Position numbers and translations under genes: made by a program. From assembly GCA_012511245.1 (NCBI GenBank), contig JAAZGM010000205.1:1-8193 (forward strand): a DNA stretch of 8,193 nt, written 5' to 3'. How positions within the stretch are numbered: the stretch's first letter is position 1; each line of letters opens with the position of its first letter. A model generated the notes under the pieces. The model ran no database searches and had not been told where the DNA came from. It saw nothing but the letters and a program-made list of their open reading frames with translations. Source of the DNA: Methanomicrobiales archaeon. Lineage in GTDB: Archaea; Halobacteriota; Methanomicrobia; Methanomicrobiales; Methanoculleaceae. This document shows positions 1 through 5,676 of the stretch, one piece after another.

Positions 1-45
1 CAGGCAAAAGCAGTCCACCTCATTCCGCAAAAAAACGGCGAGTAA
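1..45 (+). CDS. C-terminal tail of an upstream gene, possibly an ABC-transporter ATPase (TOBE end); partial
   Basis: Frame 1 reads 14 codons (QAKAVHLIPQKNGE) and then TAA at 43-45; the rest lies left of the window. The AKAVHLIP stretch resembles the closing strand of TOBE/Mop domains at the end of molybdate/tungstate ABC ATPases. The wtpC protein in this window ends in a comparable way (KATAIHVI, residues 344-351). I infer that the preceding gene may be another ATPase of the same class, making wtpA the start of a neighbouring unit. With only 14 residues, chance resemblance is possible. The TAA stop also forms part of an inverted repeat at 42-60. Confidence 0.4.
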   Translation, partial: QAKAVHLIPQKNGE

Positions 46-91
46 ACAAAGGTGCTTTACCTTAACAGAGTGTAAATGGGTCTTATTTTAC
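42..91. promoter_or_regulatory. Two tandem inverted repeats, candidate operators of the wtp operon
   Basis: GTAAA (42-46), 9-nt spacer, TTTAC (56-60), and then GTAAA (72-76), 10-nt spacer, TTTAC (87-91). Both right arms continue as TTTACCTT (56-63 and 87-94), exactly 31 bp apart, which is about three helical turns. Such phased repeats just upstream of a TATA-like element are typical of cooperative repressor or activator sites. A tungstate/molybdate-responsive (ModE-like) regulator is an inference from context; no regulator gene is present here. A smaller palindrome, AAGGT-N5-ACCTT (49-63), overlaps the first site. Confidence 0.5.
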
Positions 92-108
92 CTTTGCCGG
101 AATGGATA

Positions 109-118
109 GATTTATGTT
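109..118 (+). promoter_or_regulatory. Putative TATA box for wtpA (leaderless or near-leaderless transcript)
   Basis: The AT-rich element GATTTATGTT is centred about 29 bp before the wtpA ATG. With the usual archaeal TATA-to-start distance of 25-27 bp, transcription would begin within a few bases of the start codon. The stretch between this element and the ATG has no purine-rich Shine-Dalgarno motif, which agrees with leaderless initiation. An alternative TATA is the T/A run at 83-90, overlapping the second inverted repeat; this would leave a leader of about 30 nt. Confidence 0.45.
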
Positions 119-142
119 TTGAACCCCATTAAAAGTTAACCA

Positions 143-1207
143 ATGAAGCAAACCTATTTACTGACTTTTATCGGCCTCATGGTCGCTGCCGCTGTCCTGA
201 TCTGCGGTTGCACGGGTACGACCGATGATCCGACTGTGACCCCTACACCGACGGCACCCGCCGAGAACATCCAGGTCAAGATCTTCCACGCCGGGAGCCT
301 GACCGGACCGTTTGAGAAGGTAAAGGCAGAGTTTGAGACCCGGTACCCCGGCACCACGGTGCTCCTTGAGCCTGCAGGCAGCATCGACTGCGTCAAGAAG
401 ATCACCGAGAACGGCAAACCTGCCGATGTCCTCGCCTCCGCCGACTACTACCTCATCCCGGAGATGATGATCCCCGATCACGCCGACTGGTATCTTACGT
501 TCGCGAAGAACCGGATGGTGCTCACCTACACGGATGAGAGCAAGTACGCCGACGAGATCACCGCCGAGAACTGGTACGAGGTCCTCAACCGCGACGGCGT
601 CCGGTGGGGCTTCTCCGACCCGAACTCCGACCCCTGCGGCTACCGCACCCCGATGGTGATCCAGCTCGCCGAGAGTTACTATGGAGACGACCAGATCTTT
701 GAGACCCTCGTCAGCGAGCACAGCAACATCACCGTCACCGAGGCGGACGGCATCTACACCATCCACGCCGGCGACCCGAAACCCGACGGCGCTGTCCTGA
801 CGATCCGGCCGAAGAGCGTCGAACTCGTCCAGATGGTCCAGGCCGGCGGACTTGATTATGCCTGGGAGTACAGGAGTGTTGCAGTCCAGAACGACCTCCG
901 GTACATCGAACTCCCTGAAGCGATCGACCTCTCCTCGATAGACTTCGAGAAAGAATACGCGACCGTCCAGATCGAGACGAAGAAGGGCGACAGCGTTGCC
1001 ATCTTCACCGGGTCCCCCATCATCTTCGGCATAACCGTCCCGAAGATCGCGGAGCACCCCGACCTCGGTGTTGCGTTCGTCGAGATGCTGATCGACACCA
1101 CCGGCCAGGAGATCCTCATCGCCGACGGCCAGCCCCCGATCGTCCCCGCGGACGGCTACGGCAACGTCCCTGACGTTCTCAAGCCGCTCGTCGAGATGAG
1201 ATCCTGA
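143..1207 (+). CDS. wtpA: Tungstate/molybdate ABC transporter substrate-binding lipoprotein WtpA
   Basis: 354-residue extracytoplasmic binding protein that captures tungstate/molybdate for the membrane permease encoded next. Residues 1-22 are a signal peptide and the lipobox ICGC puts the lipidated Cys at 23. A Thr/Pro-rich linker follows (about 30-40). WtpA-family blocks are present in order: HAGSL (49-53), EPAGS (76-80), ADVLASADY (94-102), NRMVLTYT (123-130), DPNSDPCGYR (159-168) and YAWEYRSVA (239-247). In the Archaeoglobus ModA/WtpA structure tungstate is held octahedrally, with an Asp and a Glu supplying carboxylate ligands. D163 and E242 are the matching candidates here. That chemistry separates WtpA from the smaller bacterial ModA. 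Length matches the family. The ATG at 143 is the only start giving a proper signal peptide; no Shine-Dalgarno is visible. First gene of wtpABC. Confidence 0.93.
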   Translation: MKQTYLLTFIGLMVAAAVLICGCTGTTDDPTVTPTPTAPAENIQVKIFHAGSLTGPFEKVKAEFETRYPGTTVLLEPAGSIDCVKKITENGKPADVLASADYYLIPEMMIPDHADWYLTFAKNRMVLTYTDESKYADEITAENWYEVLNRDGVRWGFSDPNSDPCGYRTPMVIQLAESYYGDDQIFETLVSEHSNITVTEADGIYTIHAGDPKPDGAVLTIRPKSVELVQMVQAGGLDYAWEYRSVAVQNDLRYIELPEAIDLSSIDFEKEYATVQIETKKGDSVAIFTGSPIIFGITVPKIAEHPDLGVAFVEMLIDTTGQEILIADGQPPIVPADGYGNVPDVLKPLVEMRS

Positions 1208-1213
1208 ACCCCC

Positions 1214-1225
1214 TCTCTTTTTTTA
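1214..1225 (+). terminator. T-run after wtpA, possible partial terminator
   Basis: Seven consecutive T (1218-1224) preceded by pyrimidine-rich CCCTCTC lie 11 bp after the wtpA stop codon. Archaeal RNA polymerase terminates on such T tracts without a strong hairpin. Since wtpB follows 66 bp after wtpA on the same strand, partial termination here would give more binding protein than permease and ATPase. This role is inferred. Confidence 0.4.
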
Positions 1226-1273
1226 TGCCATTGGTTACCGGCGGACAGATACAGCGCTCATTGAGGTATAACG

Positions 1274-2155
1274 ATGAAGACCGGAACACTCCCAGGCGGC
1301 CCCCTCCGCGGGGATGGTGAAGTGACCCCCTCGTGGTGGAGCAGGCGCAAAAAGCGGTATATCGACTGGTGCACCATTGGATTCTGCATCCTCGGCGGCC
1401 TGCTCGTCGGGCTCACGGTGCTCGCGCTCGCGAGTATCACGGTAGCAGAACTCGCCGACCCGGCGCACCTCCTCAAGGTTGCGGCATCGTCCAGGGTGAT
1501 CGAGTCGATCCTCCTCACGTTCGGAGCAGGTGCAAGCGCCGTTCTCCTTCTCATCATCTTCGGGACACCGCTTGCCTATATCCTTGCACGATCCCGCCCC
1601 TCGCGGTTCAAGGGTGTCGTCGAGAGCATCATCGACATCCCGCTCATCCTGCCCCACACCGTTGCCGGCCTGCTCGTCTACCTCCTCTTCATGCGCCGGG
1701 GATGGCTCGGCGCACCACTCCTGGAGGTCGGGATCGCGTTTGAGGATGCGCTCCCGGGAACGATCGTCGCGATGCTCTTCGTCGCCTCGCCGTTCTACAT
1801 CAACTCCATGCGGGAGGGGTTTGAGAAAGTGCCGATCCATCTCGAGAACGTCGCCCGCACCCTCGGGGCGGGAACCTTCACGACGTTCCGGACGGTCTCG
1901 CTCCCCCTGAGCCTCCGGCACATGTACAGCGGTGCGCTCCTCGCCTGGGGTCGGGCCATCGGGGAGTTTGCCGGCGTCATCATGATCGCCTACTACCCGT
2001 TCATCATATCGACGCTGATCTACTACTCCTTCACGACGGACGGCATCCACACGAGCAGGAGCATCGCGTTCACGGTCATCGTGGTCAGTTTCGCGGTCTT
2101 CTACATCCTCCGACGGATGACCCGGTATCTCGGGAGGTACGATGATAGAGTTTGA
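1274..2155 (+). CDS. wtpB: Tungstate/molybdate ABC transporter permease WtpB
   Basis: 293-residue integral membrane permease, which should form a homodimeric channel receiving the oxyanion from WtpA. After a polar, basic N-terminus (WWSRRKKR, 21-28), hydrophobic segments lie near 33-58, 78-104, 118-139, 160-174, 221-251 and 264-279. The ATPase-coupling EAA loop of BPD-type permeases is clear at about 188-227: IHLENVARTLGAG, then a conserved LPLS (210-213), then a glycine before GALLAWGRAIGEFAG. The IGEFG-like end of this block is typical of ModB/WtpB. The start is supported by GAGGT at 1263-1267, 6 bp before the ATG. It lies 66 bp after wtpA and its 3' end overlaps wtpC by 14 bp, indicating coupled translation. 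The N-terminus is a little longer than in many homologues, so an internal start is possible but has no better ribosome site. Confidence 0.9.
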   Translation: MKTGTLPGGPLRGDGEVTPSWWSRRKKRYIDWCTIGFCILGGLLVGLTVLALASITVAELADPAHLLKVAASSRVIESILLTFGAGASAVLLLIIFGTPLAYILARSRPSRFKGVVESIIDIPLILPHTVAGLLVYLLFMRRGWLGAPLLEVGIAFEDALPGTIVAMLFVASPFYINSMREGFEKVPIHLENVARTLGAGTFTTFRTVSLPLSLRHMYSGALLAWGRAIGEFAGVIMIAYYPFIISTLIYYSFTTDGIHTSRSIAFTVIVVSFAVFYILRRMTRYLGRYDDRV

Positions 2156-3209
2156 TTCTGTCTCGCTCGCTCTCGGCTCGTTCCGGTTACGGGACGTCAG
2201 CCTGACGATCGAGCGGGGCGATTACTACTTCATCGTCGGGCCGTCGGGGGCGGGGAAGACCGTCCTCCTCGAGGTGATCGCCGGACTCCACCAGCCGGAG
2301 AGCGGCCGGGTCCTCCTCCGGGGCGACGAGATCACCGCCCTTCCGCCGGAGAAACGCGGGATCGCCCTCGTCTACCAGGACTACTCGCTCTTCCCGAATA
2401 TGCGGGTCATCGACAACGTCGCCTATGGTCTCCGGGTGCAGGGGACGCGAAAGAAGGAGGCGCGGGCGGAGGTCGCCCCGCTCCTCGATAGGTTCGGGAT
2501 CACCCACCTCGCCGACCGCTACCCGGGAACCCTCTCCGGCGGCGAACAGCAGCGGGTGGCGCTTGCCCGGGCCGTCGCGGTGAAACCCGACATCCTCCTC
2601 CTCGACGAACCGCTCTCGGCACTCGATCCCATCACGCAGGAGAAGTTCATCGCCGACCTCAAGCGGCTTCACCGGGAGGACGGACTCACGATCGTCCAGG
2701 TGAGCCACTCCCGCCGGGAGGCGCACCTTCTTGCGACCCGGATGGCGGTGATCATCGGCGGGAGCCTCGTCGATGAAGGAAAGGCCGGCACCGTCCTGAA
2801 CACCCCGAAGAGCCGGGATGTTGCGGCGTTCGTCGGGATAGAGAACATCCTGGACGGAACGGTGACGGCAAACGAGGACGGGCTCGCGACGGTGGACGTC
2901 GACGGGCTTGCCTTCGAGGCGGTGACGGAAGCTGTTCTGGGCGAAGAGGTCTCCCTCTGCATCCGGGCCGACGACGTCGTCATCACAGTCGGGGAGAGCC
3001 ACCTATCGAGTGCCCGGAACACAGTGGTTGGAACGGTCATCTCGGTTGTGGAGAACGGCCCCATCGCCGAGGTGAAGGTGGACGCGGGCGCTCCCCTGAC
3101 CGCGGTCCTGACCCGGCGGTCGGTGCGCGACCTCGCGCTCGCCCCGGGGACCTCCGTCACCCTCTCGGTCAAGGCGACGGCGATCCACGTCATCCGTGCT
3201 TTTTCTTGA
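2142..3209 (+). CDS. wtpC: Tungstate/molybdate ABC transporter ATP-binding protein WtpC with C-terminal TOBE/Mop domain
   Basis: 355-residue cytoplasmic ATPase that powers WtpB. Motifs in order: Walker A GPSGAGKT (33-40), Q-loop VYQDY with Q79, signature LSGGEQQ (131-137), Walker B ILLLDEP (151-157) with catalytic E156, D-loop SALD (159-162) and switch His H189. Residues from about 233 form a TOBE/Mop regulatory region. It contains LSSARN (288-293), VDAG (313-316) and SVKATAIHV (342-350), which match the oxyanion-pocket motifs of molbindin and ModE. In the Methanosarcina acetivorans ModBC structure, molybdate/tungstate bound to the equivalent ATPase domain causes trans-inhibition, so the same feedback is likely here (inference). 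The ATG has GGGAGGT at 2132-2138. The start lies inside wtpB (14-bp overlap) and the 3' end overlaps the convergent SemiSWEET gene by 20 bp. Confidence 0.92.
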   Translation: MIEFDSVSLALGSFRLRDVSLTIERGDYYFIVGPSGAGKTVLLEVIAGLHQPESGRVLLRGDEITALPPEKRGIALVYQDYSLFPNMRVIDNVAYGLRVQGTRKKEARAEVAPLLDRFGITHLADRYPGTLSGGEQQRVALARAVAVKPDILLLDEPLSALDPITQEKFIADLKRLHREDGLTIVQVSHSRREAHLLATRMAVIIGGSLVDEGKAGTVLNTPKSRDVAAFVGIENILDGTVTANEDGLATVDVDGLAFEAVTEAVLGEEVSLCIRADDVVITVGESHLSSARNTVVGTVISVVENGPIAEVKVDAGAPLTAVLTRRSVRDLALAPGTSVTLSVKATAIHVIRAFS

Positions 3210-3444
3210 TGGTGAGGAGCAGGCCAATCAGGACGGCGGTGATTGCGTTCGCCGCGATGATGGCGAGATCCTCCCTCACCACGCCGTAGACGAGCCAGAG
3301 CAGGATGCCCGCAAGGAAGACAACGAGCATCGCGAGTGAGAGGTCGGCGGTCGACCGCGTGCGCCACGCCCGGATGACCTGCGGTGCGAACGAGAGGGTG
3401 GTGAGCGAGCCGGCGATGAGGCCGAGTGCGGTGACGGCATCCAT
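3190..3444 (-). CDS. SemiSWEET-type small transporter (PQ-loop/MtN3 family)
   Basis: 84-residue membrane protein with three predicted helices (about 5-24, 36-54, 60-79), the size of a SemiSWEET protomer. Two copies would assemble into a transporter for sugars or related small solutes. The family PQ motif is at 21-22 within LSFAPQVIRAWRTRS, followed by the loop ADLSLAM. W50 and N66 are 16 residues apart, as are the substrate-contacting Trp48 and Asn64 of the Leptospira SemiSWEET (recalled from the literature), so the pocket looks intact. The start ATG follows GAGAGGAATC on the minus strand, a good ribosome site. It lies 84 bp downstream of the MOT1-like gene on the same strand and may be co-transcribed. 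The last 20 bp are antisense to the end of wtpC. The solute is unknown; membership in an oxyanion cluster may be incidental. Confidence 0.85.
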   Translation of the reverse strand: MDAVTALGLIAGSLTTLSFAPQVIRAWRTRSTADLSLAMLVVFLAGILLWLVYGVVREDLAIIAANAITAVLIGLLLTIKKKHG

Positions 3445-3528
3445 GATTCCTCTCTGTGGTCTTCGCGGGCCGGGATAAATCCTGGTCCAGCTCCCCGGCC
3501 GATCACGTATCGCCGCGTATTGCCCTTT

Positions 3529-4671
3529 CTATGGGCCATCAACCCCGGGCGCCCCTGTCTTTTCCCACCGCTTCAGTGCATAGGCAAGGGTCATCCCGAC
3601 GATGAACGCGACCGTGAGGCCGACCGTGAGGGTGAGGACGGCGATGACCGCCGTGACCAGATAGGATTCCGTCTTCGCACTGTGTTTTCCGAGTTCAAGC
3701 GCGACAAAGACAAGGAGCGCGCCGAAGACACCGAACGGTATGAGGGTCAGGACCTCAGGGGGGGCGAAGACGACGGCAAAGGTGAGGACCAGTATACCGG
3801 CGACGATGTTTGCTCCACCGGTTCTTGCGCCGAACCGGTACATCGCGGCAAGCCCCCCGGCGCCGTGGCACATCGGAAATCCGCCGAGCGGCGTCGAGAT
3901 CAGGTTCATCGCCCCGATCGTCCGCGAGAGCCTATCGGGATCGACGCCTTTCTTCGGGAAGAGGTCGTAGGTGAGGAGCGACGTTGCGAGGATGGCGTTT
4001 GTGATCGTGAGCGGTATCTGGGGGAGGGCGAGATCCCAGGTGGCGGCGGCGAAGTCCGGCAGGGCCGGGAGGATGAGGGCAGGGAGGGGCATCAGCCGGA
4101 ATGGCGGCATTCCCTGGGTGGCGATACCCGCGGCAAGCCCGATGATGAGCACCAGAAGGGCAGATATATCCGGTATCCGGGTGCGTTGCGACACAATGAA
4201 GAAGACGAGGATGATCCCTATGGATATGGCCGCGACGAGGACATCCGAGACGATATAACCAAGCGACGTCCTGAGGAGGATGAGGGCGAGCCCTGCCTGG
4301 ACACCGCGGATGACGCTCTTTGGTATCCGGTCTCCGATCCAGTTCATCCCGCCGATGAACCCGATGATGAGAAAGATCGCCCCGACGATGAGGCCGGAGG
4401 CCACGATCTCGCCGTGTGATAGTCCTCCGGCGATGACGACCGCCCCGATCGCCTTCATCGGTTCGATCGGGATGGGGAGACGATAGTAGAGCCCGGCGAT
4501 GATGAACCAGGCGGCAAGGAAGAGGAAGAAGTGGCTGACGTTCACATCGGGGCAGACGATGGCGACGCCGAGCATGATGGGAAATATGGTGCCGAAGTCG
4601 CCGACGGCTCCCGCGACCTCTTCGATGGTGAACCGGATACCGCGCTCTTCCGTTTCGATGCTCTCTGCCAT
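3529..4671 (-). CDS. MOT1-family (SulP-like) molybdate/sulfate transporter
   Basis: 380-residue polytopic membrane carrier with about ten hydrophobic segments. It carries MOT1 hallmarks: AGAVGDFGTIFPIMLG (20-35), the amphipathic PIPIEPMKAIGA (66-77), the SulP-like IPKSVIRGVQAGLALI (116-131) and GGFPMCHGAGGLAA (263-276) followed by YRFGARTGG (278-286). Plant and algal MOT1 proteins with these blocks are high-affinity molybdate transporters. Archaeal relatives are usually annotated as putative sulfate/molybdate transporters, so molybdate or tungstate is the likely substrate here, supported by ABC importers for the same anions on both sides. The protein has no STAS domain, as expected for MOT1. 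The minus-strand ATG is preceded by GAGAGG. The gene diverges from the second ABC operon across 170 bp and probably leads a short unit with the SemiSWEET gene. It offers ATPase-independent uptake. Confidence 0.88.
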   Translation of the reverse strand: MAESIETEERGIRFTIEEVAGAVGDFGTIFPIMLGVAIVCPDVNVSHFFLFLAAWFIIAGLYYRLPIPIEPMKAIGAVVIAGGLSHGEIVASGLIVGAIFLIIGFIGGMNWIGDRIPKSVIRGVQAGLALILLRTSLGYIVSDVLVAAISIGIILVFFIVSQRTRIPDISALLVLIIGLAAGIATQGMPPFRLMPLPALILPALPDFAAATWDLALPQIPLTITNAILATSLLTYDLFPKKGVDPDRLSRTIGAMNLISTPLGGFPMCHGAGGLAAMYRFGARTGGANIVAGILVLTFAVVFAPPEVLTLIPFGVFGALLVFVALELGKHSAKTESYLVTAVIAVLTLTVGLTVAFIVGMTLAYALKRWEKTGAPGVDGP

Positions 4672-4691
4672 AGCCTCTCTCTTTCTATGTC

Positions 4692-4709
4692 TCCCCCTCT
4701 TTTTGGGGA
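4692..4709 (-). other. Possible hairpin in the leader of the MOT1-like gene
   Basis: TCCCC (4692-4696) and GGGGA (4705-4709) can pair across an 8-nt loop. With transcription of the minus-strand gene expected near 4708, this hairpin would sit at the very 5' end of its mRNA, about 20 nt before the start codon. It is short and may be fortuitous. No ligand-binding riboswitch architecture was recognised. Confidence 0.25.
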
Positions 4710-4728
4710 TTGTGGTTGAGGACCTCTG

Positions 4729-4739
4729 TATAAATAAAT
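4729..4739 (-). promoter_or_regulatory. Putative TATA box for the MOT1-like gene
   Basis: Read on the minus strand the sequence is ATTTATTTATA, a good archaeal TATA element. Transcription would start near 4708, leaving a leader of about 37 nt that carries the purine-rich ribosome site just before the ATG at 4671. The element is nearly symmetrical, so it could also act on the plus strand, giving an 80-nt leader for the downstream binding-protein gene. Confidence 0.5.
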
Positions 4740-4772
4740 GGTTTCGGTTTAATTTTTTACTAAATCCATGCA

Positions 4773-4818
4773 GTTAATTTATCCTGATTACTCGTTGCAC
4801 GAACATAAACGCTTATTT
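4773..4818 (+). promoter_or_regulatory. Putative promoter region for the second ABC operon
   Basis: Two TATA-like candidates lie upstream of the binding-protein gene. GTTAATTTAT (4773-4782) would start transcription near 4804 and leave a leader of about 37 nt. CTTATTT (4812-4818) is centred about 27 bp before the ATG at 4842 and would give a leaderless message. There is no convincing Shine-Dalgarno motif between 4820 and 4841, which favours the second. An imperfect palindrome CGTT-N11-AACG (4793-4811) lies between them and could be an operator; it does not match the GTAAA/TTTAC repeats upstream of wtpA. Confidence 0.4.
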
Positions 4819-4841
4819 CGCCCATCTGAGTAACTATTTCT

Positions 4842-5654
4842 ATGAAAGCACACCTGACTTTTGTACTTGCGTTGCTTCTTGCAACAGCCGCTGCGTTTGC
4901 ATGCGGTTGCACTGGAACAACGGTTGATACGCCGGAGAACACCGATACTCCCGAGCTGCTCGTCTACTGCGGCGCGGGCATGCGCGAACCGATGGATGAG
5001 ATCGCAGGAGTCTTCACGGAGAGGACCGGCATCCCGATCAACTTCGTCTTCGGCGGATCGAACACCCTTCTCACCCAGATGGAACTGACCGGGATGGGCG
5101 ACGTCTACATGCCGGGCGCGACTGCCTACTTCGAAGCAGCCCGGGGGAAGGGACTGGTCAGGGAAGAGCACCGGATCGTCTACCACGTCCCGGTCATCGC
5201 CGTCCCGAAGGGTAACCCGGCGAACATCACCTGCCTTGCGGATATGACGAAACCCGGCGTGCGGGTGGCGCTCGGTGAGAACCCCGGCACCGCCATCGGG
5301 CAGCTGACCGACAACCTCCTCAAGAAGAACAACATCCTTGACGACGTCGAGAAGAACCTCGTGACCCGGAGCGGCACGGTGAACGAACTTCTGGTCTACA
5401 TCTCCATGGAGCAGGCCGACGTCGGCATCATATGGGAGGACCTCTACGTGCCCGAGAAGATGGATATGGTCTACATCCCGAACGCTGAGAATCTGGTGAA
5501 GATCGTCCCCATCGGTGTGCTGGTATCCTCTGAGCACCCCGATGAAGCGGAGCAGTTCACCGCCTTCGTCATATCCGACGAAGGGAAGGAGATCTTCACC
5601 CGGCACGGATTCATCACCTACCCAAGCGAGATCTACGCGGAGATCGAGTCCTGA
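4842..5654 (+). CDS. ModA-like ABC transporter substrate-binding lipoprotein (oxyanion, substrate uncertain)
   Basis: 270-residue extracytoplasmic binding protein of the ModA/SBP_bac_11 type, much shorter than WtpA. Residues 1-22 are a signal peptide with lipobox ACGC and lipidated C23. The seven residues CGCTGTT (21-27) are identical in sequence and position to those of WtpA. The mature part opens with LLVYCGAGMREPMDEIAGVF (39-58), corresponding to the ModA start that normally reads like AASLT, then FGGSNTLLTQME (70-81), VPVIAVPKGNP (117-127) and VGIIWEDLY (194-202). Bacterial ModA holds molybdate with serines in the first two blocks and a tyrosine in the last. Here the first serine position appears as Gly/Met and the tyrosine as Trp, while S73 is kept. 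Molybdate/tungstate binding is therefore plausible from context but not assured. First gene of a four-gene operon; no Shine-Dalgarno seen. Confidence 0.8.
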   Translation: MKAHLTFVLALLLATAAAFACGCTGTTVDTPENTDTPELLVYCGAGMREPMDEIAGVFTERTGIPINFVFGGSNTLLTQMELTGMGDVYMPGATAYFEAARGKGLVREEHRIVYHVPVIAVPKGNPANITCLADMTKPGVRVALGENPGTAIGQLTDNLLKKNNILDDVEKNLVTRSGTVNELLVYISMEQADVGIIWEDLYVPEKMDMVYIPNAENLVKIVPIGVLVSSEHPDEAEQFTAFVISDEGKEIFTRHGFITYPSEIYAEIES

Positions 5655-5676
5655 AGAGAGAGGAGGAAGATGCCCT

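Noticed and set aside
158..1057. 299-codon minus-strand open frame opposite wtpA
   Set aside because: It is the antisense shadow of a confidently identified gene; composition is biased to Val, Asp, Gly and Arg, with no ribosome site or recognisable domain.
3520..4419. 299-codon plus-strand open frame opposite the MOT1-like gene
   Set aside because: Its product is overloaded with Arg, Asp, Glu and Gly and has no family features, while the opposite strand encodes a clear membrane transporter. It is a GC-rich antisense shadow.
4728..4760. Imperfect inverted repeat GTATAAATAAAT ... TTAATTTTTTAC in the divergent intergenic region, compared with the wtpA operators
   Set aside because: Only about two thirds of the bases pair, and most of the match comes from AT-richness around the TATA elements; spacing differs from the GTAAA/TTTAC repeats.
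5515..5676. N-terminal extension of the TsaA frame into the binding-protein gene
   Set aside because: The extra residues are Ser/Arg/Pro-rich shadow sequence inside the preceding gene. The internal ATG at 5677 has a strong ribosome site and matches where the family begins.
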